The notes under the pieces were generated by a model, which saw nothing but the letters and a program-made list of their open reading frames with translations, was not told the origin of the DNA and did no database searches. Below are positions 10,801 to 25,800 of a stretch of 64,000 bases of DNA, one piece after another. The position numbers were made by a program, and so were the translations under genes. The first letter of the stretch is position 1; each line of letters opens with the position of its first letter. The DNA is from Rhabdophis nuchalis (taxonomy: Eukaryota > Chordata > Lepidosauria > Squamata > Natricidae). Where the stretch lies: assembly GCA_039707465.1 (NCBI GenBank), contig CM077645.1, forward strand, positions 61,847,850 to 61,911,849. Direction: 5' to 3'.

Positions 10801-13800
10801 TAAATGGATTTTAACTGTGTACAAGTCACTCTATATATTACACAGCAACAATCTCTAGCTAGTCATGTTTTATGGTCATGGTTCAGCACAATGTCAAATT
10901 CTGAGTTTTTGAATCAAATACTTAAAACGTACTTTTTTCTCCTAATTTATTTTCTCGCATACACTAAACAAGCAAAATGCTGCTCTTATATCAGTAGTTA
11001 TTTACAAGCCAGGATTACTATTGTTTCCATATGGTACAAATTGGAAGCAGAGACTGAGGTTAAAAAAAAAAGTAGCTTGTTTAAAGCAATCTGCTAAATT
11101 TATGTCTCAGATTAGCCTTGAATAGGCTGTTCTCTGTAATCATACACAAAGATACATTTGTATACCCAGAAGTGAATCATTTTTATATTGTTGTCTGGCA
11201 GTAAGTGATTTGATGCAGGCAGATAGAATGAAAGCTACAATCATCCTTCTCCTTCTTTAGTTTTGTTATTACCATGGTCCTGGGACCCCTTGCGTAATAT
11301 GTTTAAAATATATTTTAGAGATCTGAAAAGGGCACAAACTTCCCATAAATTATAATGAAAATATATCAGGGGTGGGTTCCGGCTGCTGCTACTGCCGGTT
11401 CGCTCAGGAACATGCTGCGTATGCATGCTTGATGAACAGTAGTTTAAAAATGGTTCTGTGCAGAAGCAAAAAACAAGATGGCGGCAGCTATGACACCGCC
11501 GATAGAACTGGTTTGGGGGCATGGCAGGCAAAGTTACTACCTACTCGGCCGAGTCGGTCCGAACCTGTAGGAACCCACCTCTAAAATACATGCACATAAG
11601 CATGCATCTCATACACAAAATTCTTATAAGCAAACAGTAATTATATATTTGCTTTTTCTTTGGAATATATCAGTTTATCCCAAGACCTATCTGATGATAT
11701 TGTTATGACCTAGTACAGTGATGGCGAATCTATGGCACGGGTGCCACAGGTGGCATGCGGAACCATTTCTTAGGGCACGCGAGGCGTTGCCCTGTCAGCA
11801 CTAGCGCGCATGTGTGCACTGGCCAGCTGATTTAGGCCTTCTTTTGAGGCTGTTTTGAGGCTCCTGAAGCCTCTGGAGGTGGGAGGGAGGCTGTTTTCAC
11901 CCTCCCCAGGCTCCTAGAAAGTCTCTGGAGCCTGGGGACGGCGAAAAAAGCAAGCCAAAAGCAGGGAGACATGCACATAGCATTATGGGTGTGGCATGCC
12001 CACACACAACCCCCTTGCGCTCCCCGCACTTTTGGCACGCAAGCCAAAAAAAGGTTAGCCATCACTGACCTAGTAGATTTAATGCACTACATTATTCATT
12101 GAAGCTGATTTCCTCTTCTAAAGTGGGAATATCTAAAGGCTATGAGAATCAACAGGTGAAATTTTTCTTTCTTAATCATTCTTTATGAACTGACTTAGTG
12201 GGTTTTTAGAGATACTCATATAAGTTGCATGACAGCAATACTTTCATAAAGATGCCCATTATAAGAGTGTAACACGGTTATTTCTCCCTAAACTAAATGC
12301 TCATTTTAAAATGTGATGCACATATGGTCTACTATTTATTTTATATGAAGACGTAGTAAAATCCTGTGGTTTTAAAAAGAAATCCAGACATCAGCATACA
12401 TCATATAACTACATAATATGAAACTGTAATGGTGAGTACATGTATTACTATATGCAGTTACCATATGCAGTGTCTGCCATGATTAGCTATGCAATTCCCT
12501 GTAACAGTTCTCTAACTATGATGAACTCAAAGACATGTTCTTCAAAAGATCCATATGAGAGCTATGAATGATGCAGAAAAATATAGCTTCTGATTGGTGG
12601 CAAATATATATTTAATTAATACTGGAAATATTTTACCTTATAAACTGAGTCAGTAAAAGCTTTTCATCAGAGATGATCAAAGCAGGAATCAAAATTTAGT
12701 TCTAATTTAAAGAAGTATTTATTGGAAGTCACTACATACCACAGAATCTTTATTATGATTTTATTATTATTTTAAAAGCTACCCGTAATACAGATGCGTT
12801 TAAAAAAAAAAAACAGCATTGTGATTATCTATATTCTATAAAACACTATAGGATAAAGTTTCAGAGTCATTGCCATTTTTAGTTTGCTACAGAAAAAGAC
12901 AATCGTAATCCTCAACCATTTAGCAGAGTAATTATTATTTTTAAGATGCTACAAAATCCCATCTTAAATTAAAATACATTCTGATTTCCTAGAGCTTTGA
13001 AACAGTTTTCATGTAGTTGTAACTAAAATTGGAGCAGGTTTTTTTAGGCATTTCTTTTTCTGGATTTGTTCAGTAGATGCCGAGAAATGTGCATTTGGAA
13101 TCTTTCTTCATTTAAAAACATCCGCTAATACATTGTGAGAAATAGCTAGAGTTATAATATAGGCAGTAAACACAGCTACTTCCTTGTTATTATTTAGAGG
13201 TCATGTTTTGCATTATCAGAAACTGAACTGCAATAATAATAATAAGGCTATTAACCAGCTTTAATATCAACTTTTTACATCACAACTCTATAAAACTAAA
13301 TCTCACTGAAGTCAATTAGCTCAACTATTAGCTATGTGAATATAGTAGAGCAGGGGTCTCCAACCTTTGCAACTTTAAGTCTGAAGGACTTCAGCTGAAG
13401 TCCTTCAGACTTAAAGTTGCAAAGGTTGGAGACCCCTATAGTAGAGAATTGTAGTCCTAGTTCATCGTGTCCCATAATCCTTCATGTTTTTTTCTAATTT
13501 TGCTGCTTACATGAATTAACTGGAGAATCGTAACATCTGCTGGCAAGTAATGACTTTTCCTTTTCCATCTCTTCTTTTAGTATCAATTGCCCCAGGCCTG
13601 AGTTTAGCTGCAAATGAGAATTTCAAGGAAAAAGTAAGACAGATTCACATCATGCAGATATTGGCACAGAGAAAGAATTTACATTCAGATGATAGCCACC
13701 TTCATTAACTGCTCTTCCTGCAGCTGTCGACGCCTGTGAAGTTCTTCTAGATCTTCATCTCTGCCAGTCGATCTGCGTCGCATATCAAAGCCTACTTCCA

Positions 13801-16800
13801 TAATCCACAGTAAAAAGAACGACTTATTCCAAGTATAGGTATAAGGAGTGATAATCAACCTACTATTTCCTCTGAGTTGAGTGTTGAAGAAATTAACTAA
13901 ATACTTAAGCAAATATCTAAATAATCCACCAATACTGTCTCAAGACAGTTACTAAAATAATCTGTTTCTGAATTAAATAATACATTAAATAAAACCATTT
14001 TGATGATTAAGTGCATAATGTTATGTACTGAGAGTTTTACAGAGTATAAAACATAATTAGTAATATTCTGATTAATATTGACAATTTTGTTAAGTAAGGG
14101 GAATGTGTTGAGAAAAAATGGAGGCCAGACTTGTAGGAAGTTTTGTTTTGCCACAATTATTTACTCACTGTATTTGCAATATTAGAATCATAATTCGGCC
14201 CACAGTATTTTACTACTTTATTTATTAAAAACCCTATTTTAATAGCTTTGTTAAAGATATTTTAGGAACTAAAATATTTGGTCTCAAATTCTAAATTAGT
14301 CTGAGGGGTTAGAGCAGGGCTAGTCAATCTTTTTATCCCTACCACCCACTTTTGTATCTCTATTAGTAGTAAAATTTTCTAACCGCCCACCAGTTCCACA
14401 GTAATGGTGATTTATAAAGTAGGGAAGTCAATTAAATTAAAACCCCTACCGCCCACCATGAAAGCTGGAACGCCCACTAGTGGGAGGTAGGGACCAGGTT
14501 GACTACCACTGGGTTAGAGGGTATCCTATTCCTTTTCTTTTTGGGAATCATAAATCCTTAGCTGTTAATATAATTTCTTTTACTTTTATTTACAGTAAAA
14601 TCAATATATGATTTTAACAATCTCAATCTTTTATGATAACTGTACTAACTTCACATATTGAACTGTGGTCAAAGTTGGTCAATTCCAGAGGTGAGCTGCT
14701 CCCGGTTTTACTACCAGTTTGCTTCGCACATGCTTTGTGTGTGCATATTCCATGTAAATTGTTCTTTGTTCATGCTCAGAACATTTTACAGTGAACTGTG
14801 CATGCATGTGCACTACTAAACAACATGCCAGCAACGGCAACTGGGAAACTGGTTCGGGAGTGTGGCCAGGCTGGGTCGCTGATGATTCTGCGACCCAGCC
14901 CAATATACCACTACCAGTTCCAATTGGGCCAAACTGGGAACAACCCACCTTAATCAATTCAGTATAATGTGCTATATAACAAGGAGCAGCAACTGGCCTC
15001 AACTTATTTTAATTTCAAACTGAATCAAATTACTGTGATATAAAAGGCGGAAGATTCTACAACTAACTTTTTATCATTTTTGGATTTTTTAAAAAAAAAA
15101 TAGTAATTTAAATAATTATGCACATACTTTGCTTTTATGACATCCCAAATCTGATCTTGAGAAAAACTAATAGTAAGCTACACACTGCAGATAATAAGTT
15201 TTAATCACCCTTTATCATTTTGATACTATTCTCTGTACTACTCCTTTATCATTTTAACTAATGTAAATAAATGGTAATACAACTCAGTCTGGTGTAGTGA
15301 TTAAGGCATCAGATTAAAAATTGGGACACTGTGAGTTCTGGTTCTGCCTTATATATGAAGCCATCTGGGTGACCTTGAGCCAGTCATTTTATCTCAGCCT
15401 TAGAAAGGAAGCAATGGCAAACCACTTCTCAAAAATCTTGCCAAGAAACCTGGCAGTCTCCAAGAATTCAACACAATTGAATAGAAGAAGAAAAACCAGC
15501 CTTATGTAATAGTTCTCTCAGTTATAATATAATGCCCTAATATGCCCTAACCTATATTTAAATATTAAGATTTATAATAAATATTCAAAAGTAAAATGTC
15601 ACTAAATGTTATTTTTTTCTTGCATGAAGCTGATATTTAATTCTAGCAAAAGAAACAATGAATTTGGTCCATCAAAATAACCTCATTTTGAATTCCTTAA
15701 TCTCAACGTGGATCATTATTTATTTATACAGGTAGGAACCAACTCTGAGTGATCAAACTTAAATAACATGTCATGGAATACACGGGGTCTAAAAATAATA
15801 GTTAGAAAAATGAAATGCAGAATGGAAAATAAAGTTAAGAACTTTAAGCACTTTAAGTTAAACTTTAAGTTAAGCACAAAAATGATGCAATGGGGCCATA
15901 TAAGCTTTGCTATTATTCATGCTGTCCAACAACAAGCCAAAAGACCTGGTTTTAACATGTGGCAATGACTACACCGCACACCCATTGAGAGAAGTAGAAG
16001 AAGGTTGGACTGGCCATGGACTTGTATTTCAATATTAGCAGTGGGCTGTCTTTTCTGAAGGCAACAAAAAGGTTAAGGAATTCACTGAACTTTGTCTTCC
16101 AATGTCACCATTCATAGCTGATGGCTGATCATTGCTTGCTTGCTTGCTTGAATGAAACAGAAGGTGAACAGAATAATGCATGAAAAGATAAATGCATTTG
16201 TAAGCTGACCTGGCTGCTTTACTCTGTATCCTTAGGGAATAATGTCTGTAAATGCCAGGAGAAAGCAAGTAGGTGAGTCAGACAAGTAAATGAATAAGGA
16301 AATGCTGGTACCAAATCTCAACTCTGATGAACAACTGTAACCAAAGAGCACTACACACACTTTGGTAGTACCTTTGGGTTGTTGTTTTTTTTTAAAAAAA
16401 ACTTCTGTGCTAAAACCCTTAATGGTTCTGGGGAATCCATCCAGAGAAAGGAATTTCTAGTGAGAAGATTCTTGACGCATCCCCTCTTCTGTGGTGTAGA
16501 CTTTGGGGCCTGAGTTCCCCACAGGTAATTCTGATGCCATCAAATCCTATAAAGTTTGTAACACTATCCCCCGCAACTCCAATATTAATTAGATACTTAG
16601 AATAACTCTCCTAAGAGATCGAGTGCAAAAAAGTTCAACGCCCTCATCAGAAGCTTTGCAGCCTCAATGTACTTATGGATAGCAGGAAGCTGTGCATGGG
16701 TTTTCACCCACATCACTTGTTTCATACCTACAGCCGCAAGTGAGGGAGGACCTGGCCAGTATTCTGTCTCAATCTTTGGAATCTCGTTGGGTGCTGGAGC

Positions 16801-19800
16801 ATGGGCTGCTGGGAACTTGGAGGACTTGATGATATCATCGAAAGGCTTGTTCTGGGCTGCCAGAGCAGCTGCATCTAGACGGTAATTAGGGGAACTTAAA
16901 ACTAGCCAATTAAATTGCTTTTTTATGGCCTAGATTAATGCTATGGTTCATATTTTTCACATTCTCTTTTAGTAACAGATAAAGTCCCAATTGGCGCAAT
17001 ATGTAAATTCCTGACATTCCTGAGAACTTCAATTGTATGGTGCATACAAATAAAGCATTAACACAAGAGCCAAAGGGGCATTTCTCTCCTGGACTGAGCC
17101 TCATTCCTTCCTACTCAATGTAAATAAGGTTCATAATTCAAAAGCTGCTTCTGTCATAAGTCTTGCTTGTCCCTCATGTTTTGTTTCATTCATAAAACAT
17201 GTTTATTCATTTAAATAAAATATTCCTTGGAAGAAACAAGCTAATCATTCACAATACCATGTAGGGCAGCATATAAAGGAACATGTAAGTACAGGGGAAA
17301 AGTTGAGTCCCTGGCAGAATTAGGCTCCTGACAAATTACCTGTGCAGGAATGTAGCTCCTAACAAAATACATAAAGTTTGCCCAGTTGTGATTTCAATCA
17401 TCCCTATGGCCGTATTTAAAATACAGTTATCTATTAGACACTAGAAACCATAGGAACACTGACAGTTGATCAGAACGGTATGTTTATTATCACTCACCTA
17501 TTTACAAGATTCTTGCCAGATTATCTGCACTCTACAGAGCTAGAGAAATTCTCCAGGGTTTAGGAAGGGTCATTGTCCATCATTTCGTCTGCTTCAGGGA
17601 TTCCAAGCTATCTAAGCTCTTAACTCCCTCGACCCATTTCAGCTGAAGTTTCCACACACCACTCTTGACTTTTGATCCAAAGTTGTTTTTTCATGTGGCA
17701 ACTTTCTGTTTTTTTCCTTGAAGATGTTTCCCTTCTGATCCATGAAGCTTTAGCTCTGAAGAAGCTTCTTGGACAAGAAGCAAAATGTCTTCAAGGAAAA
17801 AAATCAGAAAATCCAGTTGCCTCTTGAAAAAGCATATTTGGGACAACCATAACCTGGATTACTGAGAATATCCTTAGACACTGACTTTTGACCATTCAGG
17901 TAAAAGCATTTTGATGTTACGATGTCACTGAAGGTGACTGATCATCTCTTCTTGAAGTTTCAGCCAATGCACTATTCCCATGGCCACATTTACTAGTTTG
18001 CATCTACAGTGTTCTGTATTCATGTGATTGCTATTTGTGACCAGTTGGCTTCCAAGAAACAAACTCAATAGGGGAAACTGGATTCACTTAAAAATGATGT
18101 CACCCATATAATGAACATTTGATTTGTGTAATGACCACAGTGGTTTACTTAACAACTATGGTAAATATGGTCATAAAATTGGGTATGGTCACATGATAAC
18201 TTGCTTAAAGATCATGTTATTTAGCAATTGAAATTCTGATTCCATTTGCGGTCGTAAGTCAAGACTACAAGTACAGGCACATTTAAAATAGTGGCAATTT
18301 ACAATGTGTAGAGCTAACATATCCATCAAATTCAGAAAAGTAGATATATCTAAGCCGAGTCCAGTAGAGAAAATTGGCTATTTTCAGTCCAAATATGTAT
18401 ATAATGCTAGGTCTACATATAACTTTTGAATGGTTAGCAACATGTAAGTTTACTGGAATAACAGAAGCTCTTCATAGCAGTTTTTTAGTATGATAATAAT
18501 GACAATAATAGCAGTTTTCCTGGGCATAGGGAATATAACAGTATATTCAACCTTTCTATGTCATTTCCTGTTTAAATTAATAAACAACTGCTGATAAATC
18601 CAGAACTATGAATACATAACTGAAAATAATGAATTTCATTTATTTTGCTGAAAATGTTCAGTGGGAACTTCTACAATTTATATCAGCATTTGCATATGTA
18701 TTTTCATTTTAACCTTTTATATCTCAGGATTCATTCAAACAACACAAATATCATTCAAAATCTATTGAACTATTTAGAAGCAATACACTGCCGATGAAGT
18801 TGGGCTGTGACTATCTGTAAGGGAGCATCACCATGAGATGAACCTCAATTGTGGTAAGGTCAGCATATTGTTGTTGCTATATAGATAGTGCTCAACGTAT
18901 GGCAATTTGTTTAATAGGCATTAAGTTATGACTACTGGAAAAAATGGTTTACAGCTGGTCATTATACTAACAATCACCGCAGTGTCTCCGTACTCACACA
19001 ATATAAATTTGGGCACTTAGCAACTGCATGTATTTATAGTATCCTAGGATCATGGGATTTGTGACCTGCAGAGGAGGCTTCCAACAAGCAAAATCAATGA
19101 AAAAGCCAGATTTGTTTAATGACTGCACTGATTTGCTTAACAACCATGGCAAATAAGATAGTAAAATCAGGTGCAACTGATTTTGATTGCATTTCTTAGC
19201 AACCTAAGTTTTTAATCATGGTCAAAAGTTGAGGACTACCTGATATATTCAATGCACAAAATTGAAAAAAATATTCTAACACTTGTTAATTGCAATATGC
19301 AAGAAGGGGGGGGGGGAGATAAAAAGCATCTGAGCAAATAAAACTAAAAATAGAATAATTCCATCATATGGGAACAAACAGGATTTTTAAAAATGATAAG
19401 TCAACATATTTTCAGATGTCAGACATTTAAAACACAGAGACCTTTTTTGAACGTGTAAGCAAGATCTCTGGGTGCATACTTGCATCAGAAATGATTTGTA
19501 GCACTTGAACGAATTAAACCTAGTTAAACAATGAAGTTAGCATGTCTGTTAAAGTGAATAAATTTTTAATCCATTGCAAAAAAAAAAAGTGCTACTTCAA
19601 TGCTATGCTTTTTAAACAAGCTTTAACAAGAGAATGGGAAGCTTTGCCTAGACTCTCTATCAGGCACTTTTAAAATATGACCAGTCCCTTCTCATTAAAG
19701 AGATTTATTTCCAAGGCAATTTAAATAAATGGACTTTTAAAAACATGCAAAATTGCAATAATAGCAACCAATTCAAAATATGGCTTTTGCAACTCTGCTG

Positions 19801-22800
19801 GACTTCTACAACTTTTTCCCTACCATCTGTAAAAATTTAAGACTTGTTAAAAAAAATGAGTTAAATTGAGTGTTATTGTATAGGATTGTGGGAGTGTTGT
19901 TGTCTTGTTAGTGAATAATTATTTTTCCCACTGAACTTTCTTCAAAGCTCCACTATGCTTCAATTGTGCATGCTGTTGACCATTTGCATGTTGGTTGAAA
20001 TGGCTGCAAAGAAGAAAACTGTATTGCAAGAGAAACAAAATTCCTGATTGTTCTGGAATCTTGACTTCTGGGACATCAAGACTTCTATTTTCATGTCTTT
20101 GTAGCCATGATGTGCTAAATGATGAACCTGAACCATGAATTGCCAGCATGTTTTCATTCCTTCCCTTCTAGGTTTCATGTGTGCCATGCACCCAGAGCTA
20201 CCTTTGAGAGCTACTGTCCAATCTAGCTCTAATGGATAAAAAACAGCTACCTTGGCTTATTGTTTGACACTACAAAGGCACGATTTCAAACAATACTTAC
20301 ATATTGAAATGGTTGAGTTCAGTGGTAAATTATTCACAAGTAAATGGGAGATGAGATGATACAATAAAACCATAAAGAAATAAAAATAACGTTAAGAAAA
20401 GGCGAAATGACAGGGTTAAAATTTTAAAATAATATGACACTGTAATATAAATGCAACATAATAATCAATATTTGCTTTCAAGCAAACAAATCTTCTTGTA
20501 TTCTATGTTCAGGGGGTCGGGGTGTTTTCATTTTTCAAATAATTTGGTTTGCCTTTAATGTTTTTATGGAACATTTATTTACGGAAACTTTATATTGCTC
20601 ATTCCCTTTTGGACATTAAATACCATGCCTATAACTGATTAGACTGGATTCTCAGGACTTTCATTTTTGTTCTCTTTCTCTCTCAATTCTGGTAATGGAT
20701 ACCATACTAGGTATGGTATCATAACTAGGCTCCTTGTGGGTTAGAAGGCTATATCTTTCTTTCATTTACTGAGAATAAAGCTAGATTAGGTATTTTAGGT
20801 TTTCTATTACATGTAATAGAATTATCTAATAAGATATATTCTTTTTTCTAAAAGAAAAGCATGAGAAATCCTTCATTGATTTACTCTGTTTGTTTATTTA
20901 TTATAAGCATATCTTATTGTATATACCTATTCCTATGCTTGGCATAGGTACAAACAGTTGGTGCTTGGCTTCAATTTAGCAGAGATTCTTATAAATTACA
21001 CTTTAAGTTAGGTCAAGCATATCAAGACACAATAGGGACAGTAGAGAACAAATTTGGCTGAGAATTGGTCATTTTGCCAACACTTCTTCCATTGCAATAC
21101 ACTCCCTCAAATCAGAGGAATGGTTCTGAAACTAGTTCAAGGTCAGTTTGAACTAGCTTGCTTTCTCAGGTAGTCTGTTTAACCAGGTGAAGTTAAGAGA
21201 TGAGAGTTCAGAAAGAAGAACCACAACCAGACACCCTTATGTCTTTTTAAGAGAATTGGTCCATGTGGTCTCCAAACTGGCAACAAATATGGTCTTGGGC
21301 GTCAAAAATCTTCAGGAATAGATAAAATAAATTTAAATTTAAAAAAATGTCATTAGAAATATAGCAATAAAAACTGCAATAGTTAGGAAATGGATGTGCA
21401 GTAAATGCATCTGAATTAGCCTGTACTATTTTAAGGTTTTGGCTGAGATTATCCCTTCAAATATTATTAATTGGCCATAACCATTTCTAGAAATACAAAA
21501 AGCAAGCTAATATAGAGATCAAATTGTTGGACCAAGTTTGGTTCTGTTTAACTACAGAGCTTAATAACTGATTGTAGGTCACTCATTGTAGGTTAATCTT
21601 GTGCCTGCTACACAGATTTTATTGTGGCAATCAGGCATTTTCAGTTTCTGGGTTGGTTTAAAAACAACCTCTTATATTATCATTTAAAAAATAAAATAAA
21701 GCCAATTTGAAATATTGAAATGAACACCAACGTACATTTTTATGTCAAAGGGGGTCCTGTGTAAAGAAATAATGATAATGAATTCATCTGCTGTAGCAAA
21801 TGGCAAGCTAAAACAGAGAGGCATATTATGTAACCTACATCAGGGGTCTCCAACCTTTGCAACATTAAGTCTGAAGGACTTCAGCTCCCAGAATTCTCCA
21901 GCCAGCAAAGCTGGCTGGAGAATTCTAGGAGCTGAAGTCCTTCAGACTTAAAGTTGCAAAGGTTGGAGACCCCTGACATACATCATTTAATTCTAATTTA
22001 TTTACCTCAACACAAAGAAAAAAATAAAAGAAAAATACATTAACTTTAAAAGTAAGCAACCATCAATTAGTGTTGTATGTAACATTACGGACAAAAGAAT
22101 TTTATTGTTAATATAAGTATTCAATCATTTGATTACCCCATTTTGAAGACAGAAAGAATAAAGTTTACCATGCTGTTTGTAGATGGGTGGTTTTCTATAA
22201 ATATTGATCCCTTGATCTGTAAAAAAAATAAAAATAAAAAGCAGAAAAATGTGAACAATTTTACATTTTCAATTATTACACAGGAAAGAGGGGGGGGGGG
22301 GGGGAGGAAATCAAACATAAAATTAATGGATGTCCCAAATCAAGGACTTGGCACATGAACTGAAAAACCATGATACAAAACTGCTAAGTGTCTTATGAAA
22401 CCCAAATTCACACAAATGTAGAAAAATATCACAGACACATGATAAGAAATTTTGACACACGACTCGCCACATGGGATGTCCCTGTTAGCCTTTCTGTTTG
22501 TATTTTGGTGGGTTGCTGGTGGGATAAAGATTTCAAGGGAAATTAATGATGGTGCTTTGTTTGGAGACAAGAATAATTTGCAGAGAACATAGCTCACCAT
22601 ATCAACTGATATGAAGCTCCATTTGTACTCCAACCACAGACATTGATGATGTGCATTTATACAAAGTTTCAGAAATTGCTTCTGAAGTTCCTTTTTGAAC
22701 TAGCGTAATTTTCTTCAAGACTATACGGCATTTTAGAAAATGTTTTTGCCTCGTTACTTAGTCTGGGCATGAAACCAGCTTATATTTTCAAATCAGTTAT

Positions 22801-25800
22801 GCACCTTTTTGGGTAATTTTATGGTAAATCAGTATTTTCAAAGCTCCAAATTCTAATAGTTTTAAATAGGAATGTTTTTAAAGAAAAACAAGTTTGGCTA
22901 TAAAATGAAAAGTCCATATTATGCTGAAATATAGAAAAACAAGAATGCTAATAATTGCTGCTAAGAGGATTCTTAGAAAATATGCTCTAAAACCATTTTT
23001 GGGTTAAGAAATTCTCTCATCTATGTTTACTCAAGAGCCAGAGTAAAATGGGAATGCTACTGAGTCCATTCCTTATCATTTTTATGCACACTTACACAGA
23101 AGTAAGCACCACCGTGTTCAATGTAGCTTATTTCTAAGTATGCCTATTACTACAGAGAGCTGAAAGCGGGTATTAATATGCATTATATGGTACATCACTC
23201 TTATATTAGACAGTTTATTGCAAATTAATTAACACGGCCACTCAAAAACTTGGAAATGGACGAAAAAATGTGCTAACAACTAAGAGCAATGATTAAATGC
23301 CGTATTCATTCCCAAGATTTAAAATGATTTCTCCTTATCAGGTTACATCTTTTTTCTTTGCTAGGCAATGCCACAATCTCATTTATTCTTTTATTTATAA
23401 GATTCCTAATTTTCTTATAAGAGCTAATGGGAGCTCGCATAGCAGTCTTTCTTCTATCCTCCCACCCCCCAATAATCCCCAAGGGAGGTTGGGTTAAGCA
23501 GTAGTATTGGCTCAAAATCACACAGTCAGTTTTGGAGAAACTGTGCACTGCAAGTTGATGATTGTGAAATTAAATGTTCTGTTGCAAATTGCTCTATTTC
23601 TGTGCTGAAAGAATCATATAGTAATCCCTAGAAAAGATAGTGTATATTTGACATATTTAACAGCAAATGTCCCTAACGGGACTGACATTTCTCTCTTCTA
23701 AATCTATTGAAACAAGATTGTTCTGTGACACAACAATTTGCCATGTGTAACAGGATCACTTCATGCTGGATATTTAGGATGTGTATCTAGGACCGTGATG
23801 GCGAACTTATGGCATGTGTGCCAGAGGTGGCACACAGAGCCCTCTATGCTGCCACGCATGCCGTCGTCCCAGGTCAGATCTCTGTGGTGTTTCTTTCATG
23901 AGCTTCTGTTTCCCTGAAAACAATGAAACAGAAGCTCACAAAAGAAAATACCTTACCTCTTGCCATGTTGCCGATGTTGGGATACCCTGCCTCCCACCAG
24001 CCAGCTGGTCTTCAGGTCTCTGCTGCGCATGCACGCATGCGCACATTCATTCACTTTCTTATGTCTGCACATGCACACATTTGTGCACGCACACACATCT
24101 TTAAGTTTGGACATGCGCATGTGTGCAGTTTGGGCACTCGGTGTCTAACTGATCTAGGGAATGGTATATAATGAATAGTTTTCTTCATTTAAGGAACTTT
24201 AGATAAATAATATATTCCAATATCTAAGGGGCTGCCATAAAGAAGAGGAGGTCAACTTATTCGCCAAAGCACAGGACAGGAAGCAATGCATGGAAATTAA
24301 TTAAGAAGAGAAGCAACCTAGAACTAAGGAGAAATTTCTTGACAGTTAGAACAATTAATCAGTGAAACAATTTGCTTCCAGAGTTGTGGATGCTACAACA
24401 CTGGATGTTTTTAAGAAAAGATTGGACAACCATTTATCTGAAATAATATAGGCCGGGATGGCAAACCTATGGCACATGTGCCACAGGTGGCGCACGGAGC
24501 CATTTGTCAGGACACACGAGACATTGACTAGTCAACTGGCCAGTGCACATGTGCGCACTGGCCAGCTGACTTAGCTTTTTTTTTTAGGCCGTTTTTTACC
24601 CTCCTCAGGCTCAAGAGGCTTTATAGGAGCCTGGGGAAGGCGAAAACAGTCTTCCCCGCTCCCCCAGAGGCTCTCTGGGCACACCGGAGGTTCAGGCATT
24701 TCCGGTTTGCTCTTAAGGCCGGTTTAAGCCCTCTGGAGCCTTCAGGAGCCTTCTGGAGGCTTCTCTGAAGGCTCTGGAGAATGAAAAGGGACCCTATGAG
24801 CAAATTGGAAGTCACTTCTGGTTTCCTCGTAGGGTCCTTTTTTGTTCTCTGGAGCCTTCAGGGAAGCTTCCTGAAGATCCCTGAAGGCTCCGGAGGACTA
24901 AAACTGGTGTACAAGCAAATCGGAAGTCTGTTCTGTAGTTCCAGTTTGCCCATAGGGCTGGGTTTTTGCACTCCGGAGGCTTCAGGGAAGGGGCGGGGGA
25001 GGCTGTTTTCGCCCTCCCCAGGCTCCGCTAAAGCCTCTGGAGCCCGGGGAGGGTGAAAAAAGCATGAAAAAAATGGGGGGGGGGGAATGCCTGTCATGCA
25101 CGCATGCACACTGGTGTGTGTGTGTCACGCATTGCATTATGGGTGTGGCACACCCATGCATAACCCCACTGCGGTCCCCCTGCTTTTGGCACGTGAGCCA
25201 AAAAAGGTTCGCCATTGCTGATACAGGGTTTCCTGTTTGACCAGGGGTTGACCTAGAAAACTTCCACAGTCCCTTCCAATTTTGTCATTCGATTATATGC
25301 TAGCAAATAATTTTATCCTTCCAGAAAAAAATACTTTTTCTTCTACTATGACAGTCTCTAAAAACATTTCCAGTATCCGCAATGGATGTTTTATAGTATT
25401 GTAACAGCCAGATTAAATGTACACAAGATTTGTATTACTAGAAACATTGGCTGTAAGGTTCATTTGGGTTTTATAGTGGGAAGAAAATTATTGGAATAGG
25501 GAAAAACTAAGATGTAATAAAAAAAGGTTAATTCCATTTGTATTCTAAAACCTCCCCACACCACACTATTATATGCTATCGCTTGAAAGCATGATCCATG
25601 CCATGAGTTCCAGGTTTATATATGCTGTCCCAGAGTTTTAGGTACTAAATATACTTAATTAATTTCATTAATTTAAATTGCACACAGTCCATCTTTTTGT
25701 CCTATTCTGCTAAGCTTTTGGAGTACAATCTCCACCTATTACACACCAGGTCTATGTTTGGCTAAAGTAACTAAAGTAACCCATGGTTTTATAGCTCTCA

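Larger units (their letters stand above)
10602..13510 (-). other. ABLIM1: ABLIM1 intron w13
   Basis: 2909-bp intron containing three DNA elements (11368-11583, 11716-12067, 13351-13438). The remaining sequence, about 12080-13340, is AT-rich with no recognised feature. Confidence 0.85.
13792..16727 (-). other. ABLIM1: ABLIM1 intron w11
   Basis: 2936-bp intron with two hAT-type elements (14315-14511 and 14686-14952) and a tRNA-headed SINE (15281-15500). Nothing else recognised. Confidence 0.85.
16875..22168 (-). other. ABLIM1: ABLIM1 intron w10
   Basis: 5294-bp intron. It carries a hairpin-containing repeat (17690-17880), two old members of the CAGGTAGTC family (17985-18275 and 18885-19244) and a palindromic MITE (21841-21975). 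No additional exon was recognised. Confidence 0.85.

Noticed and set aside
16667..16885. 72-codon plus-strand frame
   Set aside because: It is the antisense shadow of exon w11.
23814..24171. Overlapping His/Cys-rich open frames suggesting zinc fingers
   Set aside because: They are translations of the CA/TG-rich interior of a hAT MITE; Cys and His spacing fits no zinc finger.
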